DNA of 64,000 nt from Sedimentitalea nanhaiensis DSM 24252 (lineage in GTDB: Bacteria; Pseudomonadota; Alphaproteobacteria; Rhodobacterales; Rhodobacteraceae): the NCBI RefSeq assembly GCF_000473225.1, contig NZ_KI421510.1:8822-72821 (forward strand), read 5' to 3'. The number at the start of each line of letters is the position of its first letter. Within the stretch, counting starts at the first letter, position 1. A model generated the notes under the pieces. That model saw nothing but the letters and a program-made list of their open reading frames with translations, was not told the origin of the DNA and searched no databases. The translations under genes and the position numbers were made by a program. Below are positions 45,209 to 54,303 of this stretch, piece by piece.

Positions 45209-46063
45209 ATGCATAAGACGCAGTTCGGGTCTTCGAAGGAGGACCTGTCGAAACGTGCAACCGTTTACGCGAGCGATTTATTCAGCGGCAAAACCGTTGT
45301 GGTGACCGGCGCTGGAGGCGGATTGGGGCTGGCAATTGCGACCCTGTTCGCGAGGCTCGGGGCCAATCTGGCGATCAATGGACGCAACGAAGAGAAACTG
45401 GCTTTGGCGAGGGAGTTCCTCGAAAGTTTCGGGGGTAAAGTCTTCGCTGTGCCAATGACCATCCGGGAGCCTGAGCAGGTCGAGGATTTTGTCGCCAAGA
45501 CGAACCAGGAGTTCGGGGCGATTGACGTATTGGTGAACAATGCTGGGGGTCAGTTTCCGCAAGCAGCGTTGGAGTTTAGTCCAAAGGGCTGGAATGCGGT
45601 CATAGACACCAACCTGAACGGCACGTGGTGGATGATGCAATCCACGGCGCGCCACTGGGTCGCCAACAAGCAATCGGGCTCCATCGTCAACATCGTGGCC
45701 GATATCTGGCGCGGCATGCCCGGCATCGCGCATACCTGTGCGGCCCGGGCAGGGGTAGTTTACCTGTCCAAGTCGGTTGCGGTGGAGTGGGCTCCGCACG
45801 GTATCCGAGTGAACTGCGTGGCGCCGGGTTGCTGCGAAAGCAACGGTTTCGGGAACTACCCTCCGGAGGGTTCTGCGACCTTTCAGGACTCCAATCCGAT
45901 GCGGCACGCCGGGGACGAATGGGATGTCGCTGAAGGGGTTGTCTATATGGCGGCGAATTCAGGGAAATTCGTAACCGGTGAAGTTCTGAACATCGACGGT
46001 GGGCAGCAATTGTGGGGGGATCCATGGCCAACGGGGCGGCCGGACTACTTCCGGATTACCTGA
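45209..46063 (+). CDS. Short-chain dehydrogenase/reductase (SDR)
   Basis: A 284-residue NAD(P)-dependent oxidoreductase. The cofactor motif is VVVTGAGGGLGLAIATLFAR, followed by NNAGG. The active-site region has IVADIWRGMPGIAHTCAARA, where the usual Ser-Tyr-Lys triad is not obvious: the YxxxK Tyr position appears to be H or A. The C terminus has VLNIDGGQQLWGDPWPTGRP, as in enoyl-CoA reductase-like SDRs. ATG 45209 has GGGAGGAGG in front. It opens the transporter operon, so it should act on the imported CoA-activated substrate. Confidence 0.82.
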   Translation: MHKTQFGSSKEDLSKRATVYASDLFSGKTVVVTGAGGGLGLAIATLFARLGANLAINGRNEEKLALAREFLESFGGKVFAVPMTIREPEQVEDFVAKTNQEFGAIDVLVNNAGGQFPQAALEFSPKGWNAVIDTNLNGTWWMMQSTARHWVANKQSGSIVNIVADIWRGMPGIAHTCAARAGVVYLSKSVAVEWAPHGIRVNCVAPGCCESNGFGNYPPEGSATFQDSNPMRHAGDEWDVAEGVVYMAANSGKFVTGEVLNIDGGQQLWGDPWPTGRPDYFRIT

Positions 46064-46100
46064 TGATGGCCGTGAACCTTAGGGGGACAACGGGATCTAG

Positions 46101-46907
46101 ATGACGACAAAGACTAAAACAGCAATCGGAGCCGATGATGGGGCGATACTGGAGTGCAGCGGGGTCGAACGACGGTTCGGCGGCATCGTCGCTGTCACCG
46201 GTGTGGACCTTGTTATCCGGCAAGGGGAAATCTTTGGACTTGTCGGTCCGAATGGCAGCGGCAAGACAACACTGACGAACGCAATTACCGGATTTTATCC
46301 GCCAAACGAGGGCAAAGTCCGGCTGGCAGGAAAAGACATCACGGGCACAGCGCCTCACAAGGTTGCCAAGCTTGGGGTTGCCAGGACGTTCCAAAATCTT
46401 GCCCTGTTCAACGGGATGAGCGTTCTGGACAACATCCTGCTCGGGCGGCACATCCACATGAGCCCAGGCGTTTTGCGTACGGCGCTATATTGGTGGGCAG
46501 CACAGCGTGAAGAAATCGAGAACCGTAAAATCGTCGAGGAGGTGATCGAGTTTCTGCAACTCGAGAGCATCCGGCATGAGTTGGTCGATGGTCTTCCGAT
46601 CGGGTTGAAAAAACGGGTCGAGCTGGCGCGGGCATTGGTGGCCGAGCCACAAATGCTGATTCTCGATGAACCGATGGCCGGCATGAACCAGGAAGAGAAA
46701 GGGTATATGTCCCGTTTCATTCTGGATGCCCGTGCCGAACGCGGCGTCAGCGTTCTGCTGATCGAACACCATATGGATGTCATCACCGGCATTTGTGATC
46801 GGATGCTGGCACTGAATTACGGTGAAATGATCGCCAGTGGCATCCCCAAGGAGGTTGTGAAGGACCCGCGGGTCATCGAGGCATATATCGGAGGGTCGCA
46901 TGACTGA
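46101..46907 (+). CDS. livG: ABC transporter ATP-binding protein (LivG type)
   Basis: A 268-residue ATPase of the branched-chain amino acid/carboxylate uptake family. Walker A is GPNGSGKTT, the LivG-type NLALFNGMSVLDNILLG region follows, then LPIGLKKRVELARALVAEPQ in place of the usual LSGG signature, and Walker B LILDEPMAG. LivG-type features are GVARTFQN and HHMDVI. The end overlaps the acyl-CoA ligase start by 8 bp. It would energise uptake with LivF at 50790. Confidence 0.9.
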   Translation: MTTKTKTAIGADDGAILECSGVERRFGGIVAVTGVDLVIRQGEIFGLVGPNGSGKTTLTNAITGFYPPNEGKVRLAGKDITGTAPHKVAKLGVARTFQNLALFNGMSVLDNILLGRHIHMSPGVLRTALYWWAAQREEIENRKIVEEVIEFLQLESIRHELVDGLPIGLKKRVELARALVAEPQMLILDEPMAGMNQEEKGYMSRFILDARAERGVSVLLIEHHMDVITGICDRMLALNYGEMIASGIPKEVVKDPRVIEAYIGGSHD

Positions 46908-48819
46908 TTTTACGAAGAACCGGTCTTCAGGCGGCGAAACGATTGGTGCACTTCTGGCGAAGAACGCGTCGCTCCACGGAAAGGATATCGCCCGTCGCGA
47001 AAAAGAGCGTGGGATATGGAAAGAAACCACCTGGGCGGAATACGCCCAAGAGGTGGTGGCCTGTGCGGCTGGGCTTGAAAAAATCGGCGTGAAGCCTGGC
47101 AAAGCAGTGCTTGTTCTGGGCGATAACCGTGCGCGGCTCTATGGCGGCATGCTGGCTGTTTCGTTGCTTGGTGCCTATGCAATGCCTGCCTATCCCGGCG
47201 CGACGCTCGAAGAACTCCGGCACTTTCTTGGCGAAGTGGAGATCGTCGCGGCTATTGCGGAAGATCAGGAACAGGTTGACAAGATCCTGGAACTGAAGGA
47301 CGCCGGCGCCGAGGGCATCGACCACATCATTTATGATGAAGCGCGCGGTCTTGGCTTCTACGAGGTTGAAGGGCTGATGTCCTGGGATCACCTGATCGAA
47401 GTTGGTCAGCACGATCTGAACGAAACCCCGGGCCTGCGTGAGGAACTGCTTAGTCGTGCGAAGCCGGAAGATCCGGCCATTTTTCTGCACTCCTCCGGAA
47501 CGACGGGCGCGCCGAAGGGCATCGTACTGAGTCAGAAGAACGTTCTTGCTGCTGCTCGGAATGGACATGCGGCGGGTGCCTTCGACGAAAATGAGGAGAT
47601 CCTCGCGTACTTGCCGATGGCCTGGGTGGGAGACTACGCCATAACCGTTGCCGCGGCACTCCTTTGGCGTTTCACCGTGAATGTGCCTGAGCGCCAGGAA
47701 ACGGTCGTGCGCGACATGCGCGAGATCGCTCCGACCTTCTATCTGGCGGCGCCGAGAAGCTGGGACCAAATGCTGACGACAATCCAGGTGGGTATCGAGA
47801 ATTCGACCCCTTTCAAGAAATGGCTGTATCATTTCTTCATGGATCGGGCCATCGCCGCTGAGACACGCAAGCTGAACGGAAAAAGCGGTGGTATATTGGA
47901 GCCTTTGGGCCGACTTTTGGGTGAGGCAATTGTTTTCGGTCCGATCAAGGACCAGTTCGGAATGAGCCGCCTCAAGAACGCGTTCACCGGCGGCGAAGCG
48001 ATCGGCGAAGACACCTTTGTTTTCTACCGAGCCTTGGGAATCAAATTGCGCCAACTCTACGGCCAAACCGAAAACAGCGCGATCAATGCAATTCAGTCTC
48101 CGGGTGAAGTGCGCCTTCATACGGTTGGCAAACCCGCGCCCGGCGTCGAGGTGACCATCGCCGAGGACGGGGAGATCTTGGTACGCTCGGACAGCGTATT
48201 CGAAGGGTACTTCAACAAACCCGAAGCGACCGCCGAAGCCCTTGAGGGCGGGTGGCTGCATACAGGTGATGCCGGGTATTTGGAGGAAGATGGACACCTG
48301 GTTGTTCTGGGGCGCGTCTCCGAGGTCATGCATACGGCCGGAGGCGAGCGGTTTGTGCCAAACTACATCGAGAACCGGTTGAAATTCAGCCCTTATATTA
48401 AGGATGCTGCCGTAATCGGCGCCGGACTTGACGAATTGACGGCTATGGTCTGCGTGGATTTCGAAGCCGTTGGCCACTGGGCAGAGGTGAACGGCGTGCC
48501 CTATGTGTCTTATGCCGATCTTTCTCAGCGTGAAGAGGTCGCGACGTTGCTTCGCGAGGCCTTCCAACGGGTCAACAAGGCCGTCACCGAACCATTGCGC
48601 CTGCAACGCTTTGTCAGTCTGCCGAAAGAATTCGACCCGGACGATGGCGAAATCACGCGAACCCGAAAACTGCGGCGGAAGGTCGTTCAGGAACGCTATG
48701 CCGACGTGATCGCAGCGCTCTACGACGGTTCAAAAGAGGTCCATGTAAGCGCGCAGGTGACTTACGAGACCGGGGAAGTAGGGAAGGTCGAAAGAAGCCT
48801 TCCCATCAGGGAGGTATAA
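46900..48819 (+). CDS. Acyl-CoA ligase (AMP-forming; long-chain fatty acid or aromatic acid type)
   Basis: A 639-residue adenylate-forming enzyme. The P-loop-like motif is LHSSGTTGAPKGIVLSQKNV, the ATP motif is YGQTENSAINAIQ, and the C-terminal hinge LHTGDAGYLEEDGHLVVLGR is followed by the REVMHTAGGERFVP region. The length fits the long-chain ligase (FadD15-like) subgroup. It is embedded between livG and livH, so the substrate is probably activated at import. The ATG overlaps the livG end. Confidence 0.88.
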   Translation: MTDFTKNRSSGGETIGALLAKNASLHGKDIARREKERGIWKETTWAEYAQEVVACAAGLEKIGVKPGKAVLVLGDNRARLYGGMLAVSLLGAYAMPAYPGATLEELRHFLGEVEIVAAIAEDQEQVDKILELKDAGAEGIDHIIYDEARGLGFYEVEGLMSWDHLIEVGQHDLNETPGLREELLSRAKPEDPAIFLHSSGTTGAPKGIVLSQKNVLAAARNGHAAGAFDENEEILAYLPMAWVGDYAITVAAALLWRFTVNVPERQETVVRDMREIAPTFYLAAPRSWDQMLTTIQVGIENSTPFKKWLYHFFMDRAIAAETRKLNGKSGGILEPLGRLLGEAIVFGPIKDQFGMSRLKNAFTGGEAIGEDTFVFYRALGIKLRQLYGQTENSAINAIQSPGEVRLHTVGKPAPGVEVTIAEDGEILVRSDSVFEGYFNKPEATAEALEGGWLHTGDAGYLEEDGHLVVLGRVSEVMHTAGGERFVPNYIENRLKFSPYIKDAAVIGAGLDELTAMVCVDFEAVGHWAEVNGVPYVSYADLSQREEVATLLREAFQRVNKAVTEPLRLQRFVSLPKEFDPDDGEITRTRKLRRKVVQERYADVIAALYDGSKEVHVSAQVTYETGEVGKVERSLPIREV

Positions 48820-49707
48820 ATGGACTGGGTCTTTCTATCAGAGCTTGCGATCAACGGAGCCTTGACGGGTCTGCTGTACTCGCTATTCGCCATCGGCCTT
48901 GTGCTGATTTACAAGGCATCTTCGGTGCCCAATCTGGCGCAGGGCGGGTTGACCATGGTCGGGGCCTATGTGGTCCTGGCGCTGGCACGCGACGTGGGTT
49001 TACCCTTGTGGCTGGCCATCCCTCTGGCTGCGGTTGTCATGTTCGGCCTTGGGTTCGGCATTGAGCGTGTTGCTCTGCGCCGTCTCGCAGGTCGGCCGGT
49101 TGTCATGATCTTGATGCTGACACTCGGCCTCGACATTTTCCTGCGGGGTACAACGCTTGCGATCTGGGGCGGGACGTCGCGTTCGATGGAATTGGGCGTC
49201 AGCTATGATCCGCTGTTCCTGGGCGACATATTCATCAGCCGCATCCATCTGGTTGGTGCCGGTGTTGCGCTCGTCTTGTTTGTCGCCTTCATGCTGTTTT
49301 TCCGAACCCGGACCGGGATCAAGTTGCGGGCGATCGCGGATGATTACATGGCTTCGTGGTCGGTCGGCATCTCGGTTGAACGCGGAGTTGGCTTTTCTTG
49401 GGCGCTGGCATCCGTTGTTGCCGTCGCCGCAGGCGTTATATGGGGCGAGATTCAGGGTGTCGATCAGGCGCTGTCGCTGTTGCTTCTCAAAGGTCTGACG
49501 GTTGCCGTTCTCGGTGGTCTCGACAGTATCCTTGGCGCCGTGATCGCGGGCATCATCCTGGGCGTCGTCGAAAACGTTGGCGCTGATTTCCTCGATCCGC
49601 TTGTCGGAGGCGGAAGCCGTGAGCTTATCGTCGCTGCCGTGCTCATTCTTACGGTCATGATCCGTCCGCACGGGCTGTTCGGTCGTCACGACATCGAAAG
49701 GGTGTAA
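48820..49707 (+). CDS. livH: ABC transporter permease (LivH type)
   Basis: A 295-residue inner-membrane permease with about eight membrane spans. It begins in the LivH manner (INGALTGLLYSLFAIGLVLI; VPNLAQGGLTMVGAYV), and the family loop is RTRTGIKLRAIADDYMAS. The ATG follows the ligase stop directly. It should form the channel with LivM; the four-base gap to livM suggests coupling. Confidence 0.9.
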   Translation: MDWVFLSELAINGALTGLLYSLFAIGLVLIYKASSVPNLAQGGLTMVGAYVVLALARDVGLPLWLAIPLAAVVMFGLGFGIERVALRRLAGRPVVMILMLTLGLDIFLRGTTLAIWGGTSRSMELGVSYDPLFLGDIFISRIHLVGAGVALVLFVAFMLFFRTRTGIKLRAIADDYMASWSVGISVERGVGFSWALASVVAVAAGVIWGEIQGVDQALSLLLLKGLTVAVLGGLDSILGAVIAGIILGVVENVGADFLDPLVGGGSRELIVAAVLILTVMIRPHGLFGRHDIERV

Positions 49708-49710
49708 GGA

Positions 49711-50784
49711 ATGTTTTACGGACTTTCCGGCGTCCATCACGCCAACTACGTTTCGGATAGCCGAATCTTCAAGGTACCTGCTGACAGGAATCTGGCTGCA
49801 TTTATCTTCCTGATCGGCATTGCCGCGCCATTCATCATACCTTCGCTTTACCTGAACAGTTACATGCTTCCGTGGCTGATCTGGACGGCGGCCGCTTTGG
49901 GGCTGAACCTGGTGACAGGTTGGGCGGGGCAGCTTCACCTGGGCTACGCCGCGGTCATGGCGGTCGGCGCCTATTCGGCGATCCATGCCGCGCGTTTCGG
50001 GGTGCCGTGGGAATTCGCGCTGATCATCGGCGGGTTGACGTCATCCGTGATCGGCAGCCTGTTTGCTTTTGCCGCTTTGCGGGTCAAGGGACTGTACCTC
50101 GCCCTTACCACTCTTGCGATGCAATTTGTGATGGACTGGGTTCTGACCCACTCTCCGGCGATCTCGGGGGGCTCACACGCGTCGCTCCAGTCACCGACAT
50201 TGGCGCTGCTCGGGCAAGAGATTACCACTGATACTGGCTTCTACTATGTCGCCTTCGGCTGGTGTGTCTTGGTGACGATCTTCATGCTTAATCTCAAGCG
50301 TACTGGACTCGGTCGCGCTTTGGTCGCTGTCCGGGAAAAAGACTTTGCAGCCGCGATCCTGGGTGTGAACAGTTTCTACTACAAGATCCTGGCCTTCGCG
50401 ACGTCGTCTTTCATCGCGGGCGTCAGTGGTGCGTTGCTTGTTGCCACCTTCTTCTTTCTTGCGGCACCTGAGCAGTTTTCGGTGAACGTGTCGATCCAGG
50501 TTCTTGCGATGGTGATTGTTGGCGGCCTTGGCAGCATTATCGGTTCCTATTTCGGTGTTGCCCTGATCCTTCTTGTTCCGGGTATCGTGAACGGTCTCGT
50601 CGTCACGCTGAGTGACGGGCTTGGCATGCAGATCAACGTTGAAACGCTCGCCCACATCCCCAACGCGGTCTATGGCGCGCTGATCGTCATTGTCCTTCTG
50701 ATCGAACCGCTTGGTTTGGGAAAACTCTACGGCAACATCAGAGACTACCTGATGGTCTGGCCCTTCGATCAGTTCAAGAAATAA
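49711..50784 (+). CDS. livM: ABC transporter permease (LivM type)
   Basis: A 357-residue permease with about ten membrane spans. Typical LivM stretches are LGLNLVTGWAGQLHLGYAAV, YSAIHAARFGVPWEF and the cytoplasmic RTGLGRALVAVREKDFAAAI loop that contacts the ATPases. The N-terminal extension (about 35 residues) is not hydrophobic. It lies four bases after livH and 5 bp before livF. Confidence 0.9.
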   Translation: MFYGLSGVHHANYVSDSRIFKVPADRNLAAFIFLIGIAAPFIIPSLYLNSYMLPWLIWTAAALGLNLVTGWAGQLHLGYAAVMAVGAYSAIHAARFGVPWEFALIIGGLTSSVIGSLFAFAALRVKGLYLALTTLAMQFVMDWVLTHSPAISGGSHASLQSPTLALLGQEITTDTGFYYVAFGWCVLVTIFMLNLKRTGLGRALVAVREKDFAAAILGVNSFYYKILAFATSSFIAGVSGALLVATFFFLAAPEQFSVNVSIQVLAMVIVGGLGSIIGSYFGVALILLVPGIVNGLVVTLSDGLGMQINVETLAHIPNAVYGALIVIVLLIEPLGLGKLYGNIRDYLMVWPFDQFKK

Positions 50785-50789
50785 GGGAA

Positions 50790-51608
50790 ATGCCGATGCA
50801 AGAAAAAAAAGTTGAAGCCCAGAACATTCTGTCCATGAACAGTGTCGAGGTGCTGTACGACAATGTAATGCTGGCGATCAAAGGTGTTTCGGTCCAGGTT
50901 CCTACAGGCGGGATGATCGCACTCTTGGGATCGAACGGAGCGGGAAAAAGCACCACGTTGAAAGCGATCAGCGGTCTTTTGAAGGCTGAGCGCGGACGCA
51001 TCAGCCGAGGTGAGATAACGTTCCAGGGAGCGGACATTACCGAAGCGCTCGCGCAAAAACGCGTCGAGATGGGCATCTGTCATGTCATCGAAGGGCGACG
51101 AGTCTTCGAACACCTGACCCCCGACGAGAACCTGACCGCCGCCGCGCCGCACGGGATGTCCCGATCAACGCTGAATGCGGAAAAGGACAAGATCTACGGA
51201 TATTTTCCGCGGCTTGCCGAACGCAAAAATTCGCAAGCAGGCTATTTGTCGGGTGGTGAGCAACAGATGCTTGCCATTGGGCGGGCCCTCGTGACCCAGC
51301 CGAAGCTGTTGATGCTTGACGAGCCAAGTCTCGGGCTTGCTCCGTTCCTGGTCGAGGAAATCTTCGGCATACTGCAAAAGATCAATAAGGATGAGGGCCT
51401 GTCCGTACTACTGGTGGAACAGAACGCCTTGGCGGCTCTGGAAATCGTGTCGCAAGGGTACCTTATCGAGAACGGCCGCGTCGTTATGCACGGCACCGCC
51501 GAGGCGCTCAAATCTAACTCCGACATTCAGGAGTTCTATCTAGGCGGCGGAGAGACCGATTTTCACAACGTCAAGCACTACAGCCGACGCAAACGTTGGC
51601 TGAGCTAA
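50790..51608 (+). CDS. livF: ABC transporter ATP-binding protein (LivF type)
   Basis: A 272-residue ATPase. Walker A is GSNGAGKSTTLKAISGLLKA, the signature is YLSGGEQQMLAIGRALV, Walker B is LLMLDEPSLGLAP and the H-loop region is VLLVEQNALAALE. GICHVIEGRRVFEHLT is the typical LivF sequence after the Q-loop. It pairs with the LivG at 46101 to drive uptake. The C-terminal tail (about 25 residues) is longer than usual. Confidence 0.9.
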   Translation: MPMQEKKVEAQNILSMNSVEVLYDNVMLAIKGVSVQVPTGGMIALLGSNGAGKSTTLKAISGLLKAERGRISRGEITFQGADITEALAQKRVEMGICHVIEGRRVFEHLTPDENLTAAAPHGMSRSTLNAEKDKIYGYFPRLAERKNSQAGYLSGGEQQMLAIGRALVTQPKLLMLDEPSLGLAPFLVEEIFGILQKINKDEGLSVLLVEQNALAALEIVSQGYLIENGRVVMHGTAEALKSNSDIQEFYLGGGETDFHNVKHYSRRKRWLS

Positions 51609-51641
51609 CGTACTATTCGGAAACTGTTCAGGGAGGAACAA

Positions 51642-52880
51642 ATGAAGAAACTTACCAAAGCGTTGGCCGTATTATCAATGTTCGGCGGAGCAATGTTTGG
51701 CACCCAGACGCTGGCCGAGCCATTCAAGATCGGCATCTGCTACGATCTCAGCAAAGCCTATACCTTTGCCACGCCGCAGGTTTCGCAGGCCGCGATGGAC
51801 CTTGCCAAGCTCATCAACATGAAGGGCGGCATCGGTGGGGAACCGGTCGAAGTCATCGTGCGTGACCACGGGAACGAACCGCAGCGCGGAATCGAGTGCT
51901 ACTCCAAGCTCAGCCGCGAGGGCGTCTTTGTCTTCGATACCCTGTCCACTCCGGTCTCTCTGGCTATCCTGCCGCGGGCCATGGAAGACGAGCGTATCCT
52001 GATGCAGTCGCTTGTCGGCCGAGGCGATGCCGTCGACGGCACCGTTTTCGAATGGGTCTATCCGGTCGGACCGACCTATTGGGGACAGGCGGCCAATGAT
52101 GTTGCCTACATAAAGCAATTGCATGATGGCGACTTGTCGGACGTGAAGGTGGGGTTTGTGTATTTCGATTATCCTTTCGGACAGGAGCCGATCGAGATCC
52201 TGGAAACCTTGTCCGAAAAAGAGGGTTTCGAGCTTGAGCTTTACCCTGTGCCACTGCCTGGCAGCGACCAGGCCGGAGTGTGGTCCAAGGTGCGCCGCGA
52301 CAAGCCCGATCATGTAATCGTCTGGATGTTGGGCGGTGCGCATGTGGTCGCGTCGAAGGAGATGCAGCGCAATCGCATTCCGATGGACAAGTACATCTCG
52401 GTCAACTGGTTGAACGAAGTCGATATCGCCAACATCGGTAAAGAGGCCGCCAAGGGTATCAAGCGCGGTACCAATGTCGTGGGCGGTCAGGATATTGCCC
52501 TGTATCAGGAAATCATGGCCGAGCTTTATGACAAGGGCGAGGGGTCCGGCCCGATCGAGAAGACGCAGGACGTTTTCTACAACACCGGTCTGGCGATGTA
52601 TTCAATCATGTTCGAAGCCGCGCGCAGGGCGGCAGAACAGGAAGGCCTTCCGATAACCGCGGAGTCCTACAAAGCCGGACTGGAATCTCTTGAGGGATAC
52701 GACGCGAACGGGCTGATGGCCCCCATTACGGTGACGGCCGAAGATCATGGCGGCGGCGGTAAGACCCGGATCGAGATGTGGGACGGGGAGACTTGGGTGC
52801 CGCAAACCGACTGGATCTCTGAGTACACGGACGTCGTGTGGGACGTGGTGAAAGAAAGTTCCTCAAAATACGAGCAGTGA
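51642..52880 (+). CDS. Periplasmic substrate-binding protein of the Liv-type transporter, copy 1
   Basis: A 412-residue periplasmic-binding-fold type I receptor with a cleavable signal peptide (ALAVLSMFGGAMFGTQTLAE, cut near residue 25). Key parts are FKIGICYDLSKAYTFATPQV, VIVRDHGNEPQRGIECY and the long middle shared with the next gene. The motif VTAEDHGGGGKTRIEMWDGE is near the C terminus. AGGGAGGAAC precedes the ATG. It probably captures the acid substrate and is a tandem paralogue of 52976-54226. Confidence 0.88.
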   Translation: MKKLTKALAVLSMFGGAMFGTQTLAEPFKIGICYDLSKAYTFATPQVSQAAMDLAKLINMKGGIGGEPVEVIVRDHGNEPQRGIECYSKLSREGVFVFDTLSTPVSLAILPRAMEDERILMQSLVGRGDAVDGTVFEWVYPVGPTYWGQAANDVAYIKQLHDGDLSDVKVGFVYFDYPFGQEPIEILETLSEKEGFELELYPVPLPGSDQAGVWSKVRRDKPDHVIVWMLGGAHVVASKEMQRNRIPMDKYISVNWLNEVDIANIGKEAAKGIKRGTNVVGGQDIALYQEIMAELYDKGEGSGPIEKTQDVFYNTGLAMYSIMFEAARRAAEQEGLPITAESYKAGLESLEGYDANGLMAPITVTAEDHGGGGKTRIEMWDGETWVPQTDWISEYTDVVWDVVKESSSKYEQ

Positions 52881-52975
52881 ATGACCAATAGCAGGAAGGG
52901 CGACGCTACGCGGGGCGGCAGCGGCGTTTATAAGACAGTATCACCGCCCCAAACCAAACCAACGGGAGAGAGAAC

Positions 52976-54226
52976 ATGAAAGTCACACAGCAAATTAAGG
53001 CAGTGGTCCTTGCTGCTGCGCTGGCAACAAGCGCGACTGTGGCCTCAGCGCAGGACAAGGAGCCGATCCGCTTCGGACTCTGCTTCGACCTCAGCAAGTC
53101 CTACACCTTCATTTCGCCTCAGGTGGCCCAGGCCGCTCAGGACCTCGCGATGTATACCAACGAAAACGGTGGTATCGAAGGGCATCCGGTGGAAATCATC
53201 GTGCGCGATCACGGCAACGAACCGCAGCGCGGCGTGGAATGCTACGAGCAGCTCAAGCGTGAAGGTGTATTCATTTTCAACATGCTCTCGACGCCGGTCA
53301 CGAATGCGGTTCTGCCCCGTGCAATGAGAGACGGTAACATCCTGATGCAATCGTTCGTCGGTCGGGGTGACGCCGTGGATGGCGAGGTGTTCGAATGGGT
53401 TTTCCCGGTCGGCCCGACCTATTGGCAGCAGGCGGCGAACGACGTTGCATTCATCAAGGAGCAGATGGGCGGTGATCTGAGCGATGCGAAGATCGGGTTC
53501 ATCTATCTGGACTACCCCTTTGGCCAGGAACCGATCGAGATCCTGAAAACGCTTTCCGAGAAGGAAGGGTTCGAACTGGAGCTTTATCCCGTGCCGCTTC
53601 CCGGGTCGGATCAAGCCGGCGCATGGAGCAAAATCCGCCGCGACAAGCCCGACTATGTGATCAGCTGGCTACTGGCGGGCGGACATGTGGTCGCCTCGAA
53701 GGAAATGCGCCGCAACCGTTTCCCGATCGACCGCTATCTGTCGGTGAACTGGCTGAACGAAGTCGATATCGCCAATATCGGCGCGGAAGAGGCGAAAGGC
53801 ATCCTGCGCGGGACCAACGTGGCCGGCGGCCAGGAAGTCCCGCTCGTCAAGACGATGCTGGACACCTACTATGCCAATGGCGAAGGCAGCGGCCCCGAGA
53901 GCTTGGTGCACGATGTCTACTACAACACCGGTCTTGCGATCTATTCGGTCGGTTTCGAAGCTGCCCGTATCGCGATCGAGGAGAACGGATGGCCGTTGAC
54001 GCCAGAGAGCATGAAAGCGGGCTATGAAGCGATCGAGAACTTCGACGGCAACGGTCTCATGGCGCCGGTCACGGTGACCGCGGAAGACCATGGCGGCGGT
54101 GGCAAGACCCGGGTCGAACAGTGGGATGGCGAGACCTGGGTTCCGCTTACCGACTGGAGCGCCGATTACCTCGATATCGTTTGGGAAGTGATCAAGGAAA
54201 GCTCCGAGTCGTTCTCAGTCGAATGA
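52976..54226 (+). CDS. Periplasmic substrate-binding protein of the Liv-type transporter, copy 2
   Basis: A 416-residue binding protein closely related along its whole length to the upstream gene (both share IVRDHGNEPQRG, VGRGDAVDG, YPFGQEPIEIL and ELYPVPLPGSDQAG). The signal peptide is VVLAAALATSATVASAQ. GGGAGAGAG precedes the ATG. Two receptors for one permease may widen the substrate range (inference). A strong rho-independent terminator follows at 54237-54265. Confidence 0.88.
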   Translation: MKVTQQIKAVVLAAALATSATVASAQDKEPIRFGLCFDLSKSYTFISPQVAQAAQDLAMYTNENGGIEGHPVEIIVRDHGNEPQRGVECYEQLKREGVFIFNMLSTPVTNAVLPRAMRDGNILMQSFVGRGDAVDGEVFEWVFPVGPTYWQQAANDVAFIKEQMGGDLSDAKIGFIYLDYPFGQEPIEILKTLSEKEGFELELYPVPLPGSDQAGAWSKIRRDKPDYVISWLLAGGHVVASKEMRRNRFPIDRYLSVNWLNEVDIANIGAEEAKGILRGTNVAGGQEVPLVKTMLDTYYANGEGSGPESLVHDVYYNTGLAIYSVGFEAARIAIEENGWPLTPESMKAGYEAIENFDGNGLMAPVTVTAEDHGGGGKTRVEQWDGETWVPLTDWSADYLDIVWEVIKESSESFSVE

Positions 54227-54236
54227 ACACAAGCAT

Positions 54237-54265
54237 CCCCGCGGCACCCATGCCGCGGGGATTTT
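54237..54265 (+). terminator. Rho-independent terminator after the second binding protein
   Basis: CCCCGCGGCA-CCCA-TGCCGCGGGG followed by ATTTTT: a perfect 10-bp GC-rich stem, 4-nt loop and U-tract. It lies 10 bp after the binding-protein stop (54226) and 39 bp before the crotonase start, ending the import operon or reducing read-through to the crotonases. Confidence 0.9.
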
Positions 54266-54303
54266 TCGCACAAATACAGTCCATGAATAACGAAGTTAAT
54301 GCT

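Noticed and set aside
46927-48606. 559-codon minus-strand frame opposite the acyl-CoA ligase
   Set aside because: Antisense shadow; the ligase on the plus strand has all adenylation motifs.
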